64,000 bases of DNA. Source: PFJX01 sp963713085 (GTDB taxonomy: Bacteria; Pseudomonadota; Gammaproteobacteria; Burkholderiales; Thiobacillaceae). Positions within the stretch are counted from its first letter, which is position 1, and every line of letters begins with the position of its first letter. Made by a program: the position numbers and the translations under genes. Location: positions 1 to 64,000 of the forward strand of contig CAVQKQ010000022.1 of assembly GCA_963713085.1 (NCBI GenBank), in the 5' to 3' direction. Under the pieces are notes generated by a model. That model saw only the letters and a program-made list of their open reading frames with translations, had not been told where the DNA came from and searched no databases. This document shows positions 24,074 through 34,423 of this stretch, one piece after another.

Positions 24074-24950
24074 ATGGCTCATGGATACCTGCGCGCAAAG
24101 GTCCTTGCCTCGCCCTGGGCAATGAATGCCCGATACCGCCAAAACCGCGCCCTTCCGGAATTGCAGCCCCTGCTGGGCGCCTCCAGCCACTACGGGATCT
24201 GGGACGACAGGGATTACGGTCCGAGCAAGGGAAACCGCAGCTTCGTGTTCAAGGTTGACAGCCTAACTCTGCTTCAGCGCTACTGGGCCAATCCCGGCAC
24301 GGCTTGAAGGACCTTCCCGGCATCTTCAGCCAGTTCGGCTATCTCGACGTAGATTTCTTCCTGCTCGACGACCGTTACTACCGTGCCAGCGACAGCACCG
24401 TCGAGGCCAAAGAGGAGATCAGCTGGTTCCAGGAATTGAAGGATTGGGCCATCGGCAGCAACCGGCTGACCCGACTGCTGGGCCCCGATAAATGGGGCAC
24501 GGCCCGGCCTGGCTGGGTGAAAACAAGGTCCTGTAAGGGCCGGGCAAATGGATTGGCTGAAGCAGGCCCTGATCAATTCCACCGCCACGTTCCAGGTGAT
24601 CGCCAGCGGCAGCCCGTTCTTCAACGACGCGAACAGCGGCGAGGGACATACGGAGCTGATCAAACTCGAACGCAAGAAGAGTTACCCACTGTACGAACTG
24701 AGTTGCTCCCCCTGACGGCAGGCGCCAAGGTCGACGATACGGAGCAGGAAAATCCGCAACGGGTCCCCGGCACGCTGGTCACGCAGCGCAACTACTGCAC
24801 CCTGGACATTGCCGGACCCGCTACGGAACGGCGGATCACGCTGCGTGCCTTCAATGCCTCCGGCAAGGTGTTATGGGAAAAACCGCTCGCCGCCGCCGAC
24901 CTGAGGGAACCGGACAACGAACAGGCAAAAATAGCCAGGCGCTCAGGCCC
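24074..24950 (+). pseudogene. phoD: Decayed PhoD-like alkaline phosphatase remnant
   Basis: Pieces in changing frames align in order with the C-terminal half of PhoD-type phosphatases: an R-Y-R-Q-N-R-A-L-P-E-L-Q-P-L-L region, Y-G-I-W-D-D-R-D-Y-G, then LPGIFSQFGYLDVDFFLLDD-RYYR in the next frame (from about 24304), M-D-W-L-K-Q-A-L-I-N-S (from 24548), H-T-E-L-I-K-L-E-R-K, and finally S-P-L-T-A-G-A-K-V to N-A-S-G-K-V-L-W-E-K. At least three frame changes are needed. The metal-binding D-D-H-D-Y-G is D-D-R-D-Y-G here, and the segment that should carry S-G-D-R-H is deleted between N-D-A-N-S-G-E-G and H-T-E-L. The N-terminal half is absent. It converges on dnaJ. Confidence 0.85.
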
Positions 24951-24952
24951 GG

Positions 24953-26077
24953 TTATTGGGCAAAGAACTCCTTCACCTTGTCCATGAAACCCTTCGCGCG
25001 GGGGTTGTGCTTGGCCTCGTGGCCCCTGCCGATCTCCTCGAACTCCTTGAGCAATTCCCTTTGCCGGTCGGTCAGGTTGATGGGGGTTTCCACCATGACG
25101 TGGGCCATCAGATCGCCGGGATGGTCGCTGCGCACGCCCTTGATGCCCTTGCCGCGCAAGCGGAACACCCGGCCGGACTGGGTCTCGGAGGGTATCTTCA
25201 CGGTGGCGTGGCCGTCCAGGGTCGGGATGTCGAGCTCGCCGCCCAATGCCGCCGTGGCGAAAGAAATGGGCATCTCGCAGTGCAGGTCGTTGTGGTCGCG
25301 CTGGAAGATGGCGTGGGCCTTGAGGTGGATCTGCACGTACAAATCCCCGGGCGGGCCGCCGTTGACACCCGCCTCGCCCTCGCCGGACAGGCGGATACGG
25401 TCACCCTCGTCCACGCCGGAGGGAATGCGCACCGACAGGGTCTTGTGCTTCTTGACCCGGCCCTCCCCATGGCAGTGGGTGCAGGGGTCGGCGATGACCC
25501 GGCCGTTGCCGTGGCAGCGGGGACAGGTCTGCTGCACCGAGAAGAAGCCCTGCTGCATGCGCACCTGGCCATGGCCGCCGCAGGTGGGACAGGTCACCGG
25601 ATCGGTGCCCGGCTTGGCGCCGGTGCCATGGCAGTGCTCGCATTCGGACAGGACCGGCACCCGGATCTTGGTCTCGGTGCCCCGGGCGGCCTCCTCCAGG
25701 GAGATTTCCAGGTTGTAGCGCAGGTCGGCGCCGCGATAGACATGGGATCGCCGGCCGCCGCCGGCGCCGCCGAAGACATCGCCGAAGATGTCCGAGAAGG
25801 CATCGGCGAAGTCGCGGAAGTTACCCGCCCCCGCGCCGCCGGCCATGGACGGGTCCACCCCGGCATGGCCGTATTGGTCGTAGGCCGCGCGCTTGTTGCC
25901 TTCGGACAGGACCTCGTAGGCCTCCTTGGCCTCCTTGAATTTCTCTTCCGATGCCTTGTCCCCGGTGTTGCGGTCCGGGTGATGCTTCATGGCGGCCTTC
26001 TTGAAAGCCTTTTTTATCTCTTCGTCGGAAGCGCTCCTGGAGACACCGAGGACTTCGTAGTAGTCGCGTTTTGGCAT
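24953..26077 (-). CDS. dnaJ: Chaperone DnaJ (Hsp40)
   Basis: 374 aa, full length. N-terminal J domain with H-H-P-D-R, a Gly-rich linker (about residues 75-120), a zinc-binding region with four C-x-x-C-x-G-x-G repeats (CEHCHGTG, CPTCGGHG, CPRCHGNG, CTHCHGEG; about residues 140-205) and the C-terminal substrate-binding domains. It delivers unfolded clients to DnaK and stimulates its ATPase. Third gene of grpE-dnaK-dnaJ, separated from dnaK by 85 bp that hold a strong hairpin. Confidence 0.98.
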   Translation of the reverse strand: MPKRDYYEVLGVSRSASDEEIKKAFKKAAMKHHPDRNTGDKASEEKFKEAKEAYEVLSEGNKRAAYDQYGHAGVDPSMAGGAGAGNFRDFADAFSDIFGDVFGGAGGGRRSHVYRGADLRYNLEISLEEAARGTETKIRVPVLSECEHCHGTGAKPGTDPVTCPTCGGHGQVRMQQGFFSVQQTCPRCHGNGRVIADPCTHCHGEGRVKKHKTLSVRIPSGVDEGDRIRLSGEGEAGVNGGPPGDLYVQIHLKAHAIFQRDHNDLHCEMPISFATAALGGELDIPTLDGHATVKIPSETQSGRVFRLRGKGIKGVRSDHPGDLMAHVMVETPINLTDRQRELLKEFEEIGRGHEAKHNPRAKGFMDKVKEFFAQ

Positions 26078-26110
26078 GGTGGTGAGCGGATTACTGTGAG
26101 CTATGTGCGG

Positions 26111-26149
26111 AAAAACAAAGGCGGCGAGCGGCTTTCACCGCTCACCGCC
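26111..26149 (-). terminator. Hairpin terminator/attenuator between dnaK and dnaJ
   Basis: On the minus strand, a 12-bp stem (arms 26138-26149 and 26120-26131, one G-T wobble) with a six-base loop is followed by TTTGTTTTT (26119-26111). This is a classical intrinsic terminator placed between dnaK and dnaJ. It probably lets only part of the transcripts continue into dnaJ. Confidence 0.8.
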
Positions 26150-26162
26150 GGCGGCTCGCCGC

Positions 26163-28082
<1,920 letters not shown>

Positions 28083-28162
28083 TATTGTCTTCCTCTGAAT
28101 AAATTGAACTTGTGTCCGATATGGGATTGGGGGTGTCTTATTTCAAGGGCTGAACGCGCCGG

Positions 28163-28714
28163 TTACTTGGGTTTGACCACCAGCACCAGGGCCGGGCGGA
28201 TTACCCGTTCATTGAGCAGGTAGCCCTTCTGCAACACCGTCGCCACAGTGTTGGCCTCCCCTTCACCCTCCACCATGGCGATGGCCTGGTGCCGGTTCGG
28301 GTCGAATTTCTCGCCCAGGGGATGGATCTCGCTGACGGCATGCTTCTCGAACACCCCGGCAAGCTGCTTCAGGGTCAGTTCCACGCCGCTCTTCAGGCTC
28401 TCGACGGTAGCCTTGTCATCCGTTGCCAGGGCCGCTTCCAGGCTGTCCTTCACCGTCAGCAATTCCCCGGCGAATTTCTCCAGGGCGAATTTGCGCGCCT
28501 TGTCGATGTCATCCAGTGCCCGTCGCCGCGCATTTTCCGCATCAGCCTTGGCCCGCAGCCAGGCATCGTGATGCTCCTGGGCATTCAGTTCGGCCTGGCG
28601 CAACAGTTCCTCCAGGCTCGGCGTGGTTTCCTTCTCCGCCCCTGTGTCTAGGGCGGGGGCATCGTTTGCGGCGTCGACGGCCGGCTTTTCCTGAATTTGC
28701 TCGTGCTCTGACAT
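28163..28714 (-). CDS. grpE: Nucleotide exchange factor GrpE
   Basis: 183 aa. An acidic, poorly conserved N-terminus is followed by a long coiled coil (about residues 40-110; E-E-L-L-R-Q-A-E-L-N-A-Q-E-H) and the beta-wing domain with FDPNRHQAIAMVEGEGEANT and a C-terminal RPALVLVVKPK strand. GrpE releases ADP from DnaK. It is the first gene of the chaperone operon, downstream of a sigma-32-like promoter. Confidence 0.97.
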   Translation of the reverse strand: MSEHEQIQEKPAVDAANDAPALDTGAEKETTPSLEELLRQAELNAQEHHDAWLRAKADAENARRRALDDIDKARKFALEKFAGELLTVKDSLEAALATDDKATVESLKSGVELTLKQLAGVFEKHAVSEIHPLGEKFDPNRHQAIAMVEGEGEANTVATVLQKGYLLNERVIRPALVLVVKPK

Positions 28715-28741
28715 ATATAACCTCCAAAAACCGGGTTGGTT

Positions 28742-28767
28742 TTGGGGGCGTTGCTGGAGATTTCAAG
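28742..28767 (-). promoter_or_regulatory. Sigma-32 (RpoH)-like heat-shock promoter of grpE-dnaK-dnaJ
   Basis: On the minus strand, CTTGAA (28767-28762), 14 bases, then CCCCAA (28747-28742) closely match the sigma-32 pattern CTTGAA-N13-15-CCCCAT. It lies 28 bp before the grpE start. The position before a heat-shock operon makes it convincing. Confidence 0.75.
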
Positions 28768-28849
28768 TCCTGGCTGCAAGTTCGGTTTTCAACGGCATGG
28801 AGTCTGGGATAATCCCTCCGATTCCCCAAGCCCAGCAGGAGAGTGGCCG

Positions 28850-29659
28850 TTGTCTGACGAAACCCTGGTCGAAATCAAGGATCTGTGCTTTTCCTACGGC
28901 GAGCACGAGGTGCTCAAAGGGCTCAACATCGATATCCCCAAGGGCAAGGTGGTGGCCGTGCTCGGCTCCAGCGGCTGCGGCAAGACCACCCTGCTGCGCC
29001 ACATCGGCGGCCAGTTGCGGCCCAGGAGCGGACACGTCAAGGTGGACGGCCAGATCGTCCACAAGCTGGGACAGGACGATCTGTACCTGCTGCGCCGCAA
29101 GATGGGCATGATGTTCCAGGCCGGCGGACTGTTCAGCGACCTGACCGTGTTCGACAACGTGGCCTTTCCCATCCGGGAGCACACCGATCTGCCGGAGCCC
29201 ATGATCCGGGACCTGGTGCTGATGAAGCTGCACGCGGTGGGCCTGCGCGGCGCCCATGCACTGGCCACCGGCGAGTTGTCCGGTGGCATGTCCCGGCGCG
29301 TGGCCCTGGCCAGGGCCATGGCCCTGGACCCCATGCTGATGATGTACGACGAGCCGTTCGCCGGCCTGGACCCCATCTCCCTGGACATCATCGCCAACAT
29401 CATCCGGCGCCTGAATGATGCCCTGGGGCTGACCTCGATCGTGGTGACCTACGACGTCGCCGAATCCCTGAAGATCGTCGACTACGCCTATTTCATCGAC
29501 AACGGCGTGCTGGTGGCGGAAGGCCCCGCCGCCGAACTGCGCACCTCGGATCATCCCTTCGTCCACCAGTTCGTGCACGGGGAGGAGGATGGCCCGGTTC
29601 GCTTCCATTACCCGGCAAAGGACCTGAACCAGGACCTGGCGTTGGCCCGGGCGAAGTAA
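28850..29659 (+). CDS. mlaF: ABC transporter ATP-binding protein, MlaF-like
   Basis: 269 aa from a TTG start at 28850, six bases after AGGAGAG; no in-frame ATG lies close upstream. Walker A G-S-S-G-C-G-K-T-T, Q-loop M-M-F-Q-A-G-G-L-F-S, signature L-S-G-G-M-S-R-R, and Walker B L-M-M-Y-D-E-P-F-A-G-L-D-P are intact. The sequence around them is that of MlaF, the ATPase of the Mla phospholipid transport system of the inner membrane. mlaE, mlaD, mlaC and mlaB should follow but do not: the next gene is an unrelated diheme lipoprotein. It may pair with a permease elsewhere, or serve a related ABC system. Confidence 0.85.
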   Translation: MSDETLVEIKDLCFSYGEHEVLKGLNIDIPKGKVVAVLGSSGCGKTTLLRHIGGQLRPRSGHVKVDGQIVHKLGQDDLYLLRRKMGMMFQAGGLFSDLTVFDNVAFPIREHTDLPEPMIRDLVLMKLHAVGLRGAHALATGELSGGMSRRVALARAMALDPMLMMYDEPFAGLDPISLDIIANIIRRLNDALGLTSIVVTYDVAESLKIVDYAYFIDNGVLVAEGPAAELRTSDHPFVHQFVHGEEDGPVRFHYPAKDLNQDLALARAK

Positions 29660-29842
29660 TACCCATCCGGCCACGTACCGATAGAGAAACGCATCGTTAC
29701 CCGAGCAAGATTTCGGGTGGATCGGCGCCAAGATTCCTTGGTCGTTTCACCAGGCCGGACTATCTTGGGACATGATTTCAAATTAACGCCAATAAGCCGG
29801 CAAATCGGCCGGCACGATTCGAACGAGATGGAGGAGAAGAAA

Positions 29843-32356
29843 ATGAAATTCAGGTCACCCCTTTGTACCTATGCGTTGACGGCAACCGCGTTTCTGGCCC
29901 TGGCCTCCTGTTCCACCCAACCCACCAAACTCGCCTGCGGCAGCGGCGCCGGCAAGGTCCTGGACGAGGCACGGTGCGCGGGACGCCTGCCCGACAGCTT
30001 CCCGGCCGCCGACGAGGATTATTTCCGCGATATGGACTATGGTCTGACCCGCGACCCCAAGGCGGTGGCGACCGAGCTTGCCCCCTACCTGTCCGGCATC
30101 ACCCCGGAGCAAGCGGAATCGGCGGTGGTCAAGGGGCGTAACAACTGGATCGTCTGGAGCGGCGGCAACGACCGGCTCTGGGATGTGCTTTCCACCCAGA
30201 GCGTAGGCACCCTGGATTTCCTCAAGACCCTGTCCAACTATCCTGGCCTGGACTACAGCCGGGACAACCGCTGGCAGTACCTGGGCCTGGTGAACGAGCC
30301 CTGCTTCGAGAAAGGCACAGGCCCCCGGGCCGACCGGTTTGGGCTTTGGCTGGATGTGCGGGATACCAATTGCGCGCCTGATCCCTTCGAGAACGAGGAG
30401 AAATATCCTGGGGTGAAGATAGGCGCCCGGGGCAAGACCCTGCCGGTGGGCTCCTACTACGGCTATGCCACGGGGGTGGTGGGCCTGCGGCTGTTCCCCA
30501 ACCCGGCCTTCGACGAGCAGGCGGCCAAACGCTGGGACCCGGTGCGCTACTACACGGACCCCGATTACTACAACAACAAGGACCTGGTGAAGCCCTACCG
30601 GGTGGGCATGTCCTGCGGCTTCTGCCATGTGGGCCCCAACCCCGCCAATCCGCCGGCGGACCCGGAACATCCGAAATGGGAGAACCTCAACTCCAATCCC
30701 GGCGCCCAGTATTTCTGGGTGGACCGGATCTTCGTCTGGAAGACCGACAAGTCCAGCTTCCCCTTCCAGTTGTTCCACACCTCCCGGCCCGGCGCCCTGG
30801 ACACCTCCTTCATCTCCACCGATTACATCAACAACCCCCGTACCATGAATGCGGTCTACAACCTGGGACCGCGCCTGGAACTGGCCCGCTGGCTGGGCCA
30901 GGAGAAGCTCTCCGGTGGCGGGCTGGATAACGAGCACCTGAACAAGTACGTCCCCGCCGATACCCCTCTGGCCCGCTTCTACCAGGCCCCGGACACGGTC
31001 TGGACGCCCCGAGTGCTGAAGGATGGTTCCGACTCGGTGGGTGCTCTGGGGGCCCTGAACCGGGTGTTCGTCAACGTCGGCCTGTTCAGCGAAGAATGGC
31101 TGGAGCACATCCGTCCCTTCATCGGCGGTTCCGCCTTCACCCCCTTCCCCATCGCCAACGCCAACAAGAACTCCAGCTACTGGAAGGCCACCGAGGCCCA
31201 GACCCCGGACGTGGCCCTGTTCTTCCTGGCCTCCGCCAAGCCGGACTACCTGAAGAACGCCCCTGGCGGCGGCACCTACCTCAACGACGGGCCAGCCAAG
31301 CTGGAACGGGGCAAGGTGGTGTTCGCCGAACGTTGCGCCCGTTGCCATTCCAGCAAGCTGCCGGAACAGACCGTAAGCTTCTTCAAGGACAACGGCTGCG
31401 TCGGCCCCGACTACCTGAAGTGCTGGAACGACTACTGGGCCTGGACCAAGACCAACGCGTTCAAGGTCGAGATGACCCGGATCGTGAAGAAGGACGATTT
31501 CCTCAAGGACAACTACCTGTCCACCGAACTGCGGGTGCCGGTGACCCTGCTGGAGACCAATGCCTGCGCATCCCTGGCCACCAACGCCCTGGCCGGCGAC
31601 ATCTGGGACAACTTCTCGTCCCAGTCCTACAAGGACCTTCCCTCCGTGGGCAGCATCACGGTCCACAACCCCGTCACTGGGGAGCCCCGGTCCTACACCA
31701 TGCCCGCCGGCGGCCGGGGCTACATCCGGCCCGCCTCCCTGGTCAGCGTCTGGTCCACGGCCCCGTTCCTGCTCAACAACACCCTGGGCGACTTCTACTG
31801 GTCCGGATCCGTCGAAGACCGCATGAAGTCCTTCGACAGCGGCATCGAGCAACTGCTCTGGCCGGAGAAGCGCAAGGGCGACCGCGAATACCTGACCGCA
31901 TCCGGGAAGAAGGTGCCGGGCATCATCGACGTGACCACCGCCACCAGCTACCTGCGGGTGCCCAAAGGCTACCTGCCGGAGTTCCTGCAACCCCTGGTGG
32001 AACCCTTGAGCCATCTGGATCCCCATGTGTTCGGCGCGGGGGGCATCGAGATCGGACCGATCCCAAAGGGCACCCCCATCAACCTGTTGTCCAACATCGA
32101 CCTGGAACAGCGGGGCAAGACACTGAAGGTGCTGCTCAAGGCCAAAGTCGATCTCAAGTCCCTGCCCCGGGATGCCAGCGACGAGCAGGCCCACGCCGTG
32201 TTCGCCAACCTGGTGGACCCGATGCTGGACGTGAGCAAGTGCCCGGATTTCGTGGTCAACCGGGGCCACTACTTCGGAACCGATTACTTCAGCGAGGAAC
32301 CGGGGCTGTCGGATGAGGACAAGTGGGCCCTGATCGCCTTCCTGAAGACCCTGTGA
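29843..32356 (+). CDS. Large diheme c-type cytochrome lipoprotein
   Basis: 837 aa from ATG 29843 (GAGGAGAAG just upstream). The signal peptide ends in L-A-L-A-S-C, a lipobox, so the protein should be anchored in an envelope membrane. Two heme-c sites are visible: C-G-F-C-H at about residue 258 and C-A-R-C-H at about 498, the second in a typical cytochrome c context (GKVVFAERCARCHS). It lacks a known catalytic signature; the size and two hemes recall large periplasmic diheme enzymes and dehydrogenase-linked cytochromes. The GMC oxidoreductase starts at or just after its stop, so the two probably form a dehydrogenase/electron-acceptor pair. Direction and substrate are inference. Confidence 0.85.
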   Translation: MKFRSPLCTYALTATAFLALASCSTQPTKLACGSGAGKVLDEARCAGRLPDSFPAADEDYFRDMDYGLTRDPKAVATELAPYLSGITPEQAESAVVKGRNNWIVWSGGNDRLWDVLSTQSVGTLDFLKTLSNYPGLDYSRDNRWQYLGLVNEPCFEKGTGPRADRFGLWLDVRDTNCAPDPFENEEKYPGVKIGARGKTLPVGSYYGYATGVVGLRLFPNPAFDEQAAKRWDPVRYYTDPDYYNNKDLVKPYRVGMSCGFCHVGPNPANPPADPEHPKWENLNSNPGAQYFWVDRIFVWKTDKSSFPFQLFHTSRPGALDTSFISTDYINNPRTMNAVYNLGPRLELARWLGQEKLSGGGLDNEHLNKYVPADTPLARFYQAPDTVWTPRVLKDGSDSVGALGALNRVFVNVGLFSEEWLEHIRPFIGGSAFTPFPIANANKNSSYWKATEAQTPDVALFFLASAKPDYLKNAPGGGTYLNDGPAKLERGKVVFAERCARCHSSKLPEQTVSFFKDNGCVGPDYLKCWNDYWAWTKTNAFKVEMTRIVKKDDFLKDNYLSTELRVPVTLLETNACASLATNALAGDIWDNFSSQSYKDLPSVGSITVHNPVTGEPRSYTMPAGGRGYIRPASLVSVWSTAPFLLNNTLGDFYWSGSVEDRMKSFDSGIEQLLWPEKRKGDREYLTASGKKVPGIIDVTTATSYLRVPKGYLPEFLQPLVEPLSHLDPHVFGAGGIEIGPIPKGTPINLLSNIDLEQRGKTLKVLLKAKVDLKSLPRDASDEQAHAVFANLVDPMLDVSKCPDFVVNRGHYFGTDYFSEEPGLSDEDKWALIAFLKTL

Positions 32357-34384
32357 CCGGGAGCGGCCGTCCCGCCGCCGGCGCCGGGAGGCCTTTCCCG
32401 GCGCCGTTTCCTCCAAGCCTGCAGCGCCGGCATCTCGGCCATGGGGGCTTTCCTGGCGGGTTGCAGTTCGCTGTTCAGGCCGCCATTGCCGGCACCCGAG
32501 CCGGTGAGTTGCACGCCACCAATTGCGCCTGAGACCTACGACTACATCGTGGTGGGCTCCGGCGCAGGCGGCGGACCGCTGGCGGCCAACCTGGCGCGGG
32601 CTGGCTTCAAGGTACTGCTGCTGGAGGCGGGTGGAGAGGAAGAACCCTACGAATACCAGGTACCCGCCTTCCATGCCCTGGCCTCGGAAGACCCCCGCTT
32701 CGCCTGGAACTTCTTCGTGCGCCACTACGCCGACCCGGCGCGCCAGGCCCGGGACGCGAAGTTCATCCCCGAGCGGGGCGGGGTGCTCTACCCACGGGCC
32801 GCCACCCTGGGCGGCTGCACCGCCCATAACGCCATGATCCTGATCTATCCCCACAACAGCGACTGGGACCACATCGCCGATCTGACCGGCGATGCCTCCT
32901 GGCACAGCGACAACATGCGCCCCTACTTCGAGCGCCTGGAGCGCTGTGAATACGCCGACAGCCGGGATACCGCAAGCCGTCACGGGTTCCGTGGCTGGCT
33001 CGCCACCAACATCGCCGACCCGCTGCTGGTGGTGGGCGACCTGTTCCTGATCAAGCTGATCGGCGGCGCCCTGAAGGAGTCCTTTCTTACCCTCGGCAAC
33101 CCCATCTCCCGCACCTGGAACAAGCTCAGGGGCCATTTCGATCCCAACGACTGGCGCCTGGCGCGGCAAAGCCCGGAGGGGGTATGCGTGACCCCCATGA
33201 CCACCCACGGCGGCCGGAGAGTGGGCAGCCGGGAGTATGTCCAGCGGGTGCGCCAGGACTGTCCCGGCAACCTCACCGTGCGCACCCATGCCCTGGCCAC
33301 CCGGGTCCTGCTGGGCGCCGACAAGCGCGCCACCGGCGTGGAATACCTGGCCGGCGCCCATCTCTACCAGGCCGACCCGAACAGCGGGGACCAAGCCCCG
33401 GAGGAGACCTTCACCGTCGCGGCCCGGCGCGAGGTGATCCTGTGCGCCGGTGCCTTCAACACACCCCAGCTCTTGAAGCTCTCCGGCATCGGTCCGCGGG
33501 AGGAACTGGAGCGGCACGGCATCCCGGTTCGGGTGGAACTGCCCGGGGTGGGTGAAAACCTCCAGGACCGCTACGAGGTCACTGTGGTCACCAAGATGCG
33601 CGCCGACCTGTCCCTGGTGCGGGGCATGAAGTTCCGTCCTCCCGAGCCAGGGGAGGCACCCGATCCCCTGTTCGCCGAATGGCTCCAGGGCAAGGGCCCC
33701 TACACCACCAACGGCGCCGTGGTGGCGCTGATGAAGCGCTCGTTTCCGGAACGGCCGGAACCGGACCTGTTCATCTTCGGCCTGATCGGCTATTTCAAGG
33801 GCTACTTCCCCGGCTATGCCCGGCAGATCGCCCGGGGCGAGAATTACTTCACCTGGGCCGTGCTCAAGGCCCACACCAACAACCGGGCGGGACGGGTGAG
33901 CTTGCGCTCCAGGGATCCGCGCCAGGTGCCGGAGATCGACTTCCACTATTTCGGCGAAGGCGGCGAGACTGACCAAGACTCGGCGGCGGACCTGGATTCG
34001 GTGGTGGAAGGGGTGGAAACGGTACGCCGCATCACCGCCCGTTGTGCCGAGGTGATCGAGGAGGAAGTGCTACCGGGCAAAGACGTGGCCGGCAAGGAGG
34101 CGATCCGTCAGTACATCCGGGACAACGCCTGGGGCCACCACGCCTCATGCAGCTGCCGGATGGGACCGGCGGGCGATGCCATGGCGGTGGTGGACAGCCG
34201 ATTCCGGGTCCACGGCACCCGGGGCTTGCGGGTGGTTGATGCCTCGGTGTTCCCGCGCATCCCCGGATTCTTCATCGTCTCGGCCGTGTACATGATCGCG
34301 GAGAAGGCCTCTGACACCATTCTCGCCGACGCATTGCCTGATACGCCGGACGGACCTAAATATCCGGCGTCGCCCCGAGCCTAG
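32353..34384 (+). CDS. GMC-family FAD oxidoreductase, probably Tat-exported lipoprotein; start disrupted
   Basis: The body (ATG 32441 onward, 647 aa) has the FAD Rossmann motif V-V-G-S-G-A-G-G-G-P-L-A, then the GMC signatures YPRAATLGGCTAHNAMI and GAFNTPQLLKLSGIGP, and a C-terminal active-site region W-G-H-H-A-S-C-S-C-R-M-G. In frame upstream of ATG 32441 the sequence reads S-R-R-R-F-L-Q-A-C-S-A-G-I-S-A-M-G-A-F-L-A-G-C-S, a twin-arginine signal with a lipobox, yet no ATG/GTG/TTG precedes it in that frame. A GTG at 32353 overlaps the cytochrome stop (GTGA) and would reach the Tat motif if one base in the CCC run near 32397-32399 were extra. Substrate unknown; likely delivers electrons to the adjacent diheme protein. 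Confidence 0.85.
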
Positions 34385-34423
34385 CAAGGCGGCCCGATCG
34401 CCTAGGCTTTGACTATGGAATGC

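Noticed and set aside
29855..33976. Long minus-strand open frame of 1,373 codons opposite the cytochrome and GMC genes
   Set aside because: Low-complexity Gly/Val/His-rich translation, spans two genes with clear motifs on the plus strand, and has no recognisable domain; it is an effect of high GC.
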